A stretch of DNA of 64,000 nucleotides from an uncultured Anaeroplasmataceae bacterium (GTDB taxonomy: Bacteria; Bacillota_I; Bacilli_A; Acholeplasmatales; Anaeroplasmataceae), in contig CAJTTN010000002.1 of NCBI GenBank assembly GCA_910579215.1, forward strand, positions 1 to 64,000, written 5' to 3'. The position numbers and the translations under genes are program-made. The notes under the pieces are model-generated. The model worked only from the letters and a program-made list of their open reading frames with translations, was not told where the DNA came from and did not search any database. Of the stretch, positions 8,768 through 15,728 are shown piece after piece; positions within the stretch are counted from its first letter, which is position 1, and each line of letters begins with the position of its first letter.

Positions 8768-10072
8768 ATGAAAGAGTATTTTACAGTAGGAAAAATTAAG
8801 TATGAGGGACCAAAATCAACAAATCCATTGGCATTTAAATATTATAACAAGGATGAAATGATTTTAGGAAAGCCCATGAAGGAGCATTTAAAGTTTGCTA
8901 TGAGCTGGTGGCATACCTTGTGTGCTAAGGGCTCTGATCAGTTTGGATCAAATACGATGGAGAGAACCTTTGAAAATTCTAATCCTTTACAGGAGGCGTT
9001 TGCAAAGGTTGATGCAGGCTTTGAATTTATGGAAAAGCTAGGCATTGAATATTTCTGCTTTCATGACCGTGATATGGCTCCAGAATTAGCTACATTAAAG
9101 GAGTCTAATGAAGCCTTAGATAAAGTTTCAGATTATGTATTAGAAAAGATGAAAGAGACGAAGATTAAATGCTTGTGGGGTACAGCAAATTGCTTCAATC
9201 ATAAAAGATATTTAGCTGGAGCAGGAACTAGTCCAAATGCTGAAGTTTTTGCTTATGCTGCAGGTCAAATAAAAAAAGCAATGGATGTTACAAAAAAGCT
9301 TGGAGGAGAGAATTATGTCTTCTGGGGTGGTAGAGAAGGCTATGATACACTTCTAAATACGGATGTTAAGCAAGAGCTAGACCATTATGCTACTCTTCTT
9401 ACATTAGCTAGAGATTATAATAAAAAAAGTGGTTTAAATGCACAATTATTGATAGAGCCAAAACCAAAGGAGCCTACAAAGCATCAATATGACTTTGATG
9501 TTCAAACGGTATTAGGATTTCTTAAAACCTATGGATTAGAACAGGATTTTAAAATGAATATTGAAGCAAATCATGCTACTTTAGCTATACATACCTTTAA
9601 TCATGAGCTTGCTATGGCAAGAATTCATGGTGTTTTAGGATCTATAGATGCGAACCAAGGAGATATGCTTTTAGGATGGGATACTGATCAATTTCCTACA
9701 AATTTATATGATGCTGTATTAGCCATGTATGAGGTTCTTTTAAATGATGGTTTAGGCAAAGGTGGTTTAAACTTTGATGCTAAGGTTCGTCGTCAAAGCT
9801 TTACAGATGAGGATTTATTTATTTCCTATATTGCTGGAATGGATACCTTTGCTAGAGGCTTAAGAGTTGCAGCAAGGCTTTTAGAGGATAAAGTTTTTGA
9901 AAGTTTTAAAGCCACAAGATATGCTTCCTATACAACGGGGATAGGAAAGAAGATAGCTGAGCACAAGGTAACTTTAGAGGAATTGAGTGAGTATGCGCTA
10001 GCACACGATGAAATTCATAACACATCTGGTCGTCAGGAATGGTTAGAGGCTGTTTTAAATCAATACTTATAA
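8768..10072 (+). CDS. xylA: Xylose isomerase
   Basis: It isomerises D-xylose to D-xylulose (and glucose to fructose) with two divalent metals. Seen: the catalytic FCFHDRDMAPE (His99, Asp102), FWGGREGYDTLLNTD, the metal ligand in LLIEPKPKEPTKHQYDFD, NIEANHATLA and the GSIDANQGD and GWDTDQFPTN loops. With 434 residues it belongs to the long class II form typical of Bacillota. A strong AATAGGAGGAGAA ribosome binding site precedes it. The order xylB-xylA is the reverse of the common xylA-xylB. Confidence 0.96.
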   Translation: MKEYFTVGKIKYEGPKSTNPLAFKYYNKDEMILGKPMKEHLKFAMSWWHTLCAKGSDQFGSNTMERTFENSNPLQEAFAKVDAGFEFMEKLGIEYFCFHDRDMAPELATLKESNEALDKVSDYVLEKMKETKIKCLWGTANCFNHKRYLAGAGTSPNAEVFAYAAGQIKKAMDVTKKLGGENYVFWGGREGYDTLLNTDVKQELDHYATLLTLARDYNKKSGLNAQLLIEPKPKEPTKHQYDFDVQTVLGFLKTYGLEQDFKMNIEANHATLAIHTFNHELAMARIHGVLGSIDANQGDMLLGWDTDQFPTNLYDAVLAMYEVLLNDGLGKGGLNFDAKVRRQSFTDEDLFISYIAGMDTFARGLRVAARLLEDKVFESFKATRYASYTTGIGKKIAEHKVTLEELSEYALAHDEIHNTSGRQEWLEAVLNQYL

Positions 10073-10088
10073 ATATTAGAGGTCACAT

Positions 10089-10847
10089 ATGAAGGTAGAG
10101 TACTATAGAGAGTATAGCCCCACCTTAGGCAGAGATATGGAATATAAGGTGTTTGGTCATGCTGGAAAGCCCTGCATCGCCTTTCCTTGTCAAAATGGAA
10201 GATTCTATGATTATGAAAATCGTGGCTTAATTGAAGCCATGCGATGGTACATAGATCAAGGAAGGATTCAAGTATTTTGTGTGGATTCTATCGATTGGGA
10301 ATCCTGGAGTGCAGAGCAGAAGGATCCAAGAAGTCGCATAGAAGCTCAGGAAACCTATTATAACTATATATTGTATGAGCTAGTTCATCGTGTTTATGAA
10401 ATAAATACCTATGGAAATGGTGGCGGTGTAGCTTCAGGTATAATGACCTTTGGTTGTTCTATGGGAGCCTACCATGCTTTAAATTTTTTCATGCGTAAGC
10501 CAGATATATTTGATGCTGTACTGGCGCTTTCGGGAATTTATCACTCAGGCTATTTCTTTAAGAATTATGCTGATGATTTAACATTTTTAAATTCTCCATT
10601 GGATTCTATGCGTTGTATGGCTATGGATCATCATTATTTAGATTTATATCGCAAATCTAGAATTATTCTTTGTGTAGGTCAGGGAGCATGGGAGGAAGAT
10701 TGCTTAAAGGATACTAGAGCAATGGACTTTGAGCTACATAGACACAATGTACCTGCTTGGTGTGATTATTGGGGATATGATCGTCCCCATGACTGGCCAA
10801 GCTGGTTAGAACAGGTGCCATATTTTCTATATCATATTTTAGATTAA
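10089..10847 (+). CDS. Esterase-family alpha/beta hydrolase
   Basis: A 252-residue protein of the putative-esterase (FrmB/antigen 85-like) group. Seen: the nucleophile elbow FGCSMGAYHAL and a late histidine in YDRPHDWPSW that fits the catalytic His. There is no signal peptide, so it should act in the cytosol. It sits 16 bases after xylA and 16 bases before the HIT gene, so it is probably co-transcribed with the xylose genes. A role in de-esterifying imported acetylated xylose or xylo-oligosaccharides is conceivable from context but is inference only. Confidence 0.75.
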   Translation: MKVEYYREYSPTLGRDMEYKVFGHAGKPCIAFPCQNGRFYDYENRGLIEAMRWYIDQGRIQVFCVDSIDWESWSAEQKDPRSRIEAQETYYNYILYELVHRVYEINTYGNGGGVASGIMTFGCSMGAYHALNFFMRKPDIFDAVLALSGIYHSGYFFKNYADDLTFLNSPLDSMRCMAMDHHYLDLYRKSRIILCVGQGAWEEDCLKDTRAMDFELHRHNVPAWCDYWGYDRPHDWPSWLEQVPYFLYHILD

Positions 10848-10863
10848 GTGAGGAGGTAAAGCT

Positions 10864-11265
10864 ATGGATTGTATATTTTGTAAAATTATTAATGGAGAAA
10901 TTCCAAGCTATAAAATTTATGAAGATGAATATACCTATGCTTTTTTAGATATTGCTAAAGACATAGAGGGACATACTCTCGTTATTCCCAAAAAACATGC
11001 TTTAAATGTATTAGATTGTGAAACGGAAATCTTAACAAAGCTCTTAGAAACTGTACAACGAATCTCTAAGCATTATGTTGAAGATTTAGGATATGATGGA
11101 GTGAATATTTTGAATGCTAGTGGGGCAGCTGCTGAGCAGTCAGTTTTTCATTTGCATTTTCATATTCTTCCTAGAAAAAAAGAGGATGGATTACATACCT
11201 TTCCAGTATTACCAGGTACAATACTAAGTTTAGAAGAAATGCACAATAAATTTAAGCTAAATTGA
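10864..11265 (+). CDS. HIT-family nucleotide hydrolase/transferase (Hint-like)
   Basis: A 133-residue protein. Seen: CIFCKIINGEIPSYKIYED at the N-terminus, with paired cysteines typical of zinc-binding bacterial Hint proteins, and the histidine triad FHLHFHILP near residues 97-105. Members hydrolyse adenosine phosphoramidates and related AMP conjugates. It is the last gene of the serine acetyltransferase-xylBA-esterase run and is closed by a hairpin terminator at 11275-11327 shared with the convergent acyltransferase gene. Confidence 0.9.
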   Translation: MDCIFCKIINGEIPSYKIYEDEYTYAFLDIAKDIEGHTLVIPKKHALNVLDCETEILTKLLETVQRISKHYVEDLGYDGVNILNASGAAAEQSVFHLHFHILPRKKEDGLHTFPVLPGTILSLEEMHNKFKLN

Positions 11266-11274
11266 TTTATAATA

Positions 11275-11327
11275 AAAAAGCTCCTTTCTATGGAAATAGA
11301 TTTATCTATACTTTAAAGGAGCTTTTT
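11275..11327. terminator. Bidirectional terminator
   Basis: AAAAAGCTCCTTT and AAAGGAGCTTTTT form a perfect stem of about 13 bp around a 27-nt loop, with T-runs on both strands, between two convergent genes. Confidence 0.85.
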
Positions 11328-11339
11328 TTATTTATTTAT

Positions 11340-12149
11340 TTATTCAATTTTAGATTCATCAGTTTTCGGATTTTGTACATATTTAATATATTCATAGGTG
11401 GAATATTTTTCTGCTCGCTCTATCATCGCTTTATAGCATTTGTCTCTTAGAAGGGCAGCATTTTCCTTTGTATTAAGCTTAGGATTAGGATAAAATGGCC
11501 CATCAAAATAGGTTACTATTTTTGGCTTTTTTCCAAACTTACGCTTTTGGTAGCAATTTGTCAACGTATAAACAGGATGGTTGAATAAAGCTGCATATTT
11601 AAAGCTTACATCATCATAGGGGCGTATTTTGGTGTAAAAAGGCCAAATATGAGCCTCAGGATATATTGTAATCAGCTTCCTTTTTTCTAAATGATGTCGT
11701 ATAGCCTTTAATAGTTTTTTCTTTAGGGATAGTTTTTCAGTTAGAGGCATTGCACCAAGCATACCAAGTAAAGTTTTTATGCCATCTATAGAAGTTGTTT
11801 CGGGAGAAACAATGATATAATTTCTACGAAAAGAAAAAATCAAATTAGGAACGAAAGCATCAGCAAGTAAGGTTGTATGATTTCCATAAAGAATGGCACC
11901 AGTTTTCTTTGCTTGCTTTAATAGTTTTTTATTAGCGAATTTTTGATGACAACATAATTTAGTAACCAAAAAGAATATAGGCTTTGCAATGATAAAATAA
12001 ATGAAGAAAGCAGCAATTTGCCAAAGAGGATTTTTATGAAGGTATTTATAGGAATCCTTTAAAGGCTTTATTTTGATATTTGTTCCTGAAAAGTCATCAT
12101 TTTTCAAGTCATTATAATAAATAATTTTCTCCTTATTTTTACGCTTCAT
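11340..12149 (-). CDS. PlsC-type 1-acylglycerol-3-phosphate acyltransferase-like protein
   Basis: A 269-residue membrane-associated acyltransferase. Seen: a hydrophobic segment (about residues 44-65), then the catalytic N-H-x4-D motif YGNHTTLLADAF and the substrate-binding IYPEAHIWPF. The family adds an acyl chain to lysophosphatidic acid in phospholipid synthesis. The acceptor here could instead be another lipid, since the protein has a basic N-terminus and the flanking genes encode a flippase-like protein and a GT8 transferase on the opposite strand. It is transcribed divergently from that pair. Confidence 0.8.
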   Translation of the reverse strand: MKRKNKEKIIYYNDLKNDDFSGTNIKIKPLKDSYKYLHKNPLWQIAAFFIYFIIAKPIFFLVTKLCCHQKFANKKLLKQAKKTGAILYGNHTTLLADAFVPNLIFSFRRNYIIVSPETTSIDGIKTLLGMLGAMPLTEKLSLKKKLLKAIRHHLEKRKLITIYPEAHIWPFYTKIRPYDDVSFKYAALFNHPVYTLTNCYQKRKFGKKPKIVTYFDGPFYPNPKLNTKENAALLRDKCYKAMIERAEKYSTYEYIKYVQNPKTDESKIE

Positions 12150-12196
12150 AATTCAATTCCTAACCTTTTTAAATACTTATGAAAGAATTTTAACAT

Positions 12197-12220
12197 TTTT
12201 CTTGCACTTTAGCAAGAAAA
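12197..12220. promoter_or_regulatory. Perfect inverted repeat in a divergent promoter region (operator candidate)
   Basis: TTTTCTTGC-ACTTTA-GCAAGAAAA is a 9-bp perfect stem placed directly against the -35 hexamer of the flippase-like gene and about 50 bases upstream of the divergent acyltransferase. No gene ends here, so a repressor site is more likely than a terminator. Confidence 0.4.
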
Positions 12221-12249
12221 TTGACAATTTCTATTGATAAAAATTAAAT
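12221..12249 (+). promoter_or_regulatory. Probable sigma-A promoter of the flippase/GT8 operon
   Basis: TTGACA at 12221-12226, then 17 bases, then TTAAAT. The predicted transcript starts near 12256, which excludes the in-frame ATG at 12234 and supports the start at 12288. Confidence 0.45.
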
Positions 12250-12287
12250 ATTTAAGTAAAATAATTAATAATAAAGGATGGAAAATA

Positions 12288-13394
12288 ATGGAAAATAAAG
12301 AATTAGAAAATAAGCAGCAGAAAAAGCCAGTCAGTCATAAAAAAACTATAATATCAATTTTAATAGTGCTATTAATTTCGGCTGTTGTTTTTATCGTGTT
12401 CTTTAATTTTAATGATTTTAACGAAACACTTAATTTATTGAAAACAGTAGATGGAATAGAAATGGCAAAGGCATTTCTATGTTTGTTACTATATGCATTA
12501 CTTTGGCCTATGTCCTTATGCTTTATTGCTAAGCAAAATAAATTTGTCACACATTTTGCGGATGTTTATATGATAGGAGAATCTGAGCATTTCTTTAATG
12601 CTATAACGCCTTTTGCAACAGGAGGACAACCAATTCAGGTATATTTATTTACACAGAAGGATGTAAAGGCAGGAGATTCAACAGGTATAATTGTCTCAAA
12701 TTTTATTGCCTTTATGATTGCAAGTAATATTTTTGCAATTGCATCTTTAGTATTTTATGGTAAGTTTTCAGAAAAATTTGATAGCTCAACTGCATGGATG
12801 ATTGGCTTAGGGTTTGCAATGAATTTGTTTACACTAGTATTTATGATTTCTATAGCGTCTTGTAAATTTGTAAGAGATTGGTTGAAAAAATTACTAGAAA
12901 ATCTATGTAAAATAAAATTTATCGGAAAGCATTTATCGAAGACTATTCCTGCCTTTGAAAAGTATTGTGAAAATGCTCAAAGTGCTGCTAAAAGAATTTT
13001 TTCCCATAAGGCCTCTTTTTTAGGAGCAATCGTTTTGAAAATGTTAGCATTAGTATTTTATTATGCGATACCTTATTTTATTTTAAAGGCATTAGGTGCT
13101 GATTTTTCCTTCCAAATCATGCCATATATAATTTTAGCCTCTGCCTTTGCTATAACCACCATGGTTTGGGTTCCTACACCAGGGGGGACAGGAGGGATAG
13201 AATTTGCCTTTACAACAATTTTTACTGCTAGTTTATTTGGAAATTTATCCAACGATATTGGTGTTACAGGTATGATTTTATGGCGTGCATTAACATATTA
13301 TCTATTAATGATAATCAGTGCCCTTGCCTATATAATTTTTGAAATTCGCGTGAAAAAATATAAGAAAAAACAACAAACAATAGAAGAAGTATGA
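12288..13394 (+). CDS. UPF0104/AglD-like multi-pass membrane protein (MprF flippase-domain family)
   Basis: From ATG 12288 (preceded by AAAGGATGG) it is 368 residues, with about eight hydrophobic segments. Seen: the family-typical PFATGGQPIQVYLF in the first half and VWVPTPGGTGGIEFAF in the second half. The family includes the membrane domain of lysyl-phosphatidylglycerol synthase/flippase and glycosyltransferase-associated AglD-like proteins, thought to move lipid-linked molecules across the membrane. The soluble aminoacyl-transfer domain of MprF is absent. It lies 10 bases upstream of a GT8 gene, which suggests a shared role in a surface glycolipid (inference). Confidence 0.83.
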   Translation: MENKELENKQQKKPVSHKKTIISILIVLLISAVVFIVFFNFNDFNETLNLLKTVDGIEMAKAFLCLLLYALLWPMSLCFIAKQNKFVTHFADVYMIGESEHFFNAITPFATGGQPIQVYLFTQKDVKAGDSTGIIVSNFIAFMIASNIFAIASLVFYGKFSEKFDSSTAWMIGLGFAMNLFTLVFMISIASCKFVRDWLKKLLENLCKIKFIGKHLSKTIPAFEKYCENAQSAAKRIFSHKASFLGAIVLKMLALVFYYAIPYFILKALGADFSFQIMPYIILASAFAITTMVWVPTPGGTGGIEFAFTTIFTASLFGNLSNDIGVTGMILWRALTYYLLMIISALAYIIFEIRVKKYKKKQQTIEEV

Positions 13395-13404
13395 GGTATG
13401 CTGT

Positions 13405-14223
13405 ATGATTCATGTTTTACAAACTGGAAATAATAAAATTTTCCATGGGATTTGCTTAAATGTATTATCTATTTTAAAGTATACAAAGGAGCCAGTTCAT
13501 TTACATATTATGACAATGGAGATATCATGGTCAAACGTTCCTAAAATTAGTGAGGCTTCCTGTGATCGTTTAAGAGAGATTATGAAAAAGGAAAACGTTC
13601 AAAATGAGCTGAGCTATTATGATGTTTCAAAAGAATTCGAAGAAACATTTAAGGATACTCCAAACATGAATCCAAAGTATAGTCCAGCCTCCTTAATTCG
13701 CCTTTTATTTACTCGCTTTATTGATTGTGATAAATTGATCTATTTAGATGCAGATACAATGACTTGTTCCTCTTTAGAAGCCTTTAAGGAAATTAATATA
13801 GAGGATAAAGAAATGGCCGTTTGCTTAGATTATTTAGGTAAATTTTGGATAAAAAAAGATTATTTCAATTCGGGTGTTTTATATATTAATGTGAAGCGTG
13901 TTAAAGAAACAGGCTTATTTGAAAAAGCCATTGATTTATTAAAGGAAAAGAAACTATACTTTTCAGATCAGACGGCACTTTATACCTATTGTAAGGAAAA
14001 GGTATATATTCCCTTTCGTTTCAATGAACAAAGAGCTATTAAATCAGATACTGTGATTAAACATTTTTGTAAAGGAATTAGATATTTACCTTTCTTTAAA
14101 GTTTATAATTATAAGCAGTGGCAGGTAGAAAAAATGCACAAATTTTTCAAAATTTATGATTTTGATGAGTATTATGTACAGTATGAAAAGCTTTTCCCTG
14201 AAGAAAATAAATTAGAATATTAG
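13405..14223 (+). CDS. Glycosyltransferase family 8
   Basis: A 272-residue retaining nucleotide-sugar glycosyltransferase of the GT-A fold. Seen: the metal-binding D-x-D in KLIYLDADTMTCSSL, the YFNSGVLYINVKR acceptor/donor loop, SDQTALYTYC and the late HFCKGIRYLPF segment. Members transfer glucose or galactose to lipopolysaccharide, lipoteichoic or protein acceptors; the acceptor here is unknown. It starts 10 bases after the flippase-like gene and is closed by the hairpin at 14255-14288. Confidence 0.87.
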   Translation: MIHVLQTGNNKIFHGICLNVLSILKYTKEPVHLHIMTMEISWSNVPKISEASCDRLREIMKKENVQNELSYYDVSKEFEETFKDTPNMNPKYSPASLIRLLFTRFIDCDKLIYLDADTMTCSSLEAFKEINIEDKEMAVCLDYLGKFWIKKDYFNSGVLYINVKRVKETGLFEKAIDLLKEKKLYFSDQTALYTYCKEKVYIPFRFNEQRAIKSDTVIKHFCKGIRYLPFFKVYNYKQWQVEKMHKFFKIYDFDEYYVQYEKLFPEENKLEY

Positions 14224-14254
14224 GTTTTATACCTTCTAAACACTAAGAGCTATT

Positions 14255-14291
14255 AGACTGTTGACAAAGCAAGATTTGTTAACAGTCTTTT
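14255..14291 (+). terminator. Terminator of the flippase/GT8 operon; one of a near-identical pair
   Basis: AGACTGTTGACAAA and TTTGTTAACAGTCT form a 14-bp stem with one mismatch and a 6-nt loop, followed by a T-run. The left arm matches the hairpin at 18734-18766 except for one base. Confidence 0.75.
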
Positions 14292-14313
14292 ATTATGGCT
14301 TTAGCCAGTTGAA

Positions 14314-14338
14314 CTTGAACATACAGTGCATGTTCAAG
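14314..14338. repeat. Perfect hairpin near the edge of the accessory island
   Basis: CTTGAACAT-ACAGTGC-ATGTTCAAG, a 9-bp perfect inverted repeat in gene-free DNA just before an AAACCACCTGCTA segment and the IS left end. It may be the end of an older IS200/IS605-type element, since such ends carry hairpins, but no transposase of that type is visible. Confidence 0.35.
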
Positions 14339-14360
14339 GGAAACAAAAAACCACCTGCTA

Positions 14361-14805
14361 TGTAAAGTGAACCCAATTATTTGGACTTGAGAAATCAAGA
14401 AAGGATAATTGGGTTTTTAAAATGAAATTAACGAAGGAAGATAAAATAAAGATAATAGAATTATATAACCTAGGTTATGGGAGCCGCAGGATAGCCAAAC
14501 AATTTAGTATTGAAACCTCTACAGTTAAGCGTCTAGTTGCAAAATATAAGATACATGGAGAATGTGTAACTGAGGTGAAACATACAAAAAGGAAATTTAG
14601 TGTAGAGTATAAATTAGAGGTAATACAGAGGATTGGGAATGGAGAAACAGAGAATTCAATAGCAAACGAATTATTACTTAATCATGGATTAATACGTTCA
14701 TGGGTTAAAAAATATAAAGAATTAGGGTATAATGGTCTTATAGGCTTAGTGCAAACCACCCTTTTGAAGGGTGATTATGATTTTTCTGAAAGATATACAG
14801 AGTAA
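14361..14805 (+). mobile_element. Left-end remnant of an IS150-type element
   Basis: The segment starts with TGTAAAGTGAACCCAATTAT, which resembles IS150-type left ends, then a perfect 11-bp hairpin (AACCCAATTAT at 14370-14380 with ATAATTGGGTT at 14405-14415) directly before orfA, then a truncated orfA. OrfB and the right end are missing, so it is a dead fragment. The 3' limit is approximate. Confidence 0.6.
14422..14805 (+). pseudogene. IS3/IS150-type OrfA, truncated
   Basis: The 127-residue frame starts with two helix-turn-helix modules (KIIELYNLGYGSRRIAKQF and VIQRIGNGETENSIANEL), as in OrfA DNA-binding subunits. The match to the family stops after GYNGLIG. The last 20 or so residues come from an unrelated AT-rich sequence containing an AAACCACCC-TTTTGA-AGGGTG hairpin, so the normal KKRGRP-type tail and the frameshift into OrfB are lost. 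It is unlikely to act in transposition, though the helix-turn-helix part may still be expressed. Confidence 0.75.
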
Positions 14806-14884
14806 AAAAGAATTTATAATCCCAATAGTATAATTTGAATTGCGTTTGTATTTTTTTAGTGGTAATTTTGGCATCTAAAAGTGA

Positions 14885-14910
14885 AATATTTGTCGAAAAA
14901 TATTTGTCGA
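14885..14910 (+). promoter_or_regulatory. Tandem 12-bp direct repeat upstream of a promoter (activator/operator candidate)
   Basis: AATATTTGTCGA occurs at 14885-14896 and again, identical, at 14899-14910 (14-bp period). The pair ends about 30 bp before a TATAAT at 14940. Direct repeats in this position are typical of response-regulator or other dimer sites. No regulator gene is in the island. Confidence 0.45.
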
Positions 14911-14936
14911 TATCATTAGTAAATTTATATATTTAT

Positions 14937-14945
14937 TGATATAAT
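14937..14945 (+). promoter_or_regulatory. Extended -10 promoter reading into the lipoprotein/ABC operon region
   Basis: TGATATAAT is a consensus -10 with TGn extension and no clear -35. Downstream is a good ribosome site (TTTGGGGGATGATTA) followed by ATG at 14993, but that frame stops after nine codons. Confidence 0.5.
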
Positions 14946-14992
14946 TATACAAAAGAAAAATTTGTGTAATAATTTATTTGGGGGATGATTAA

Positions 14993-15140
14993 TGCTAGAA
15001 AAGAATAATTTGCTATATTAAATTAAAATTTGGTATGAATTAAATGCATTAGAACTATATTTAAAACTCAAATAGATAATCTTGGGGTTAGTTGCGTTAT
15101 TATATTTGGAAGTGCTATTGAAAAATGTTTAAATTTTTAG
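14993..15140 (+). other. Gene-poor leader with a ribosome site but only a nine-codon frame
   Basis: ATG 14993 has a strong ribosome binding site and opens MLEKNNLLY followed by TAA. The same frame continues as short hydrophobic pieces broken by TAG and TAA. This could be a decayed small gene, or just AT-rich leader, where stops are expected about every 11 codons. I cannot support an intact product. Confidence 0.25.
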
Positions 15141-15146
15141 ACATAG

Positions 15147-15187
15147 AGATGTTCTACCTTATTAAGTAGAACATCTGCAAATTTTTA
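15147..15187 (+). terminator. Leader terminator/attenuator before the lipoprotein gene
   Basis: AGATGTTCTAC and GTAGAACATCT form a perfect 11-bp stem with an 8-nt loop, followed by GCAAATTTTTAAAA. It lies between the promoter at 14937-14945 and the gene at 15219, so it could attenuate transcription of the operon. Confidence 0.6.
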
Positions 15188-15218
15188 AAAAATAAAATTA
15201 AAAAGGAGAAAATTATAT

Positions 15219-15728
15219 ATGAAAAAAATATTGTTAGCATTGTTGTTTTTATTTACACTTTGTAGTTGCAGTAAGCAAGAATCAGAGTTCATAACCTATT
15301 TAAATAATAATGATGTTGCTGTGTATTTGTATAATGAAATGGTAGAAGAAGATTTTGGATTGAATAATTTCACAAGAATTAATACGATTGATTCTAAAGA
15401 ACTTACACATACCTATTCCTGTATAATAATTAATGTTGAAAGTAAGCGTTCTTTATTAATCAAGGAGGTGGTAGACTCATTTTATGATTTGTTATTGACG
15501 GAAAATAAAGTTATGATCATTTTTTATGAGGGTGAAAACTATAACTTCTTTAAGAATACTGGTTTTGCTAATGAAAAGGATTATTATGATAATGTAGCTC
15601 AAATTTGTAGCTACAACAATTTCAATAAAGAAATAAAAGAATCTTTTTCTGATACCAATTTAAAATCCTATCGTTCTTGTCTTATTCATTTGGAAAGCAA
15701 AATTAAAGAGTATAGAGGCAGCCTATGA
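15219..15728 (+). CDS. Lipoprotein of unknown function, first gene of the ABC operon
   Basis: A 169-residue protein with a lipoprotein signal: KK, a hydrophobic stretch, then lipobox L-C-S-C with Cys17 as the lipidated residue. I do not recognise the rest; it is charged, with no repeats, cysteine pattern or motif I can name. A good AAAAGGAG ribosome site precedes it and its stop overlaps the start of the ABC gene (ATGA), so the two are translationally coupled. Surface lipoproteins next to MacB/Bce-type exporters often act in immunity to, or release of, the exported peptide; that role is inference here. Confidence 0.65.
   Translation: MKKILLALLFLFTLCSCSKQESEFITYLNNNDVAVYLYNEMVEEDFGLNNFTRINTIDSKELTHTYSCIIINVESKRSLLIKEVVDSFYDLLLTENKVMIIFYEGENYNFFKNTGFANEKDYYDNVAQICSYNNFNKEIKESFSDTNLKSYRSCLIHLESKIKEYRGSL

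Noticed and set aside
11262..11450. 62-codon frame between the HIT and acyltransferase genes
   Set aside because: It covers the bidirectional terminator and the 3' end of the acyltransferase gene on the other strand; composition is not protein-like.
14993..15140. A small membrane peptide gene read through TAA/TAG codons, suggesting code reassignment
   Set aside because: Stops occur at the frequency expected for non-coding AT-rich DNA, and neighbouring intact genes use TAA, TAG and TGA as normal stops.
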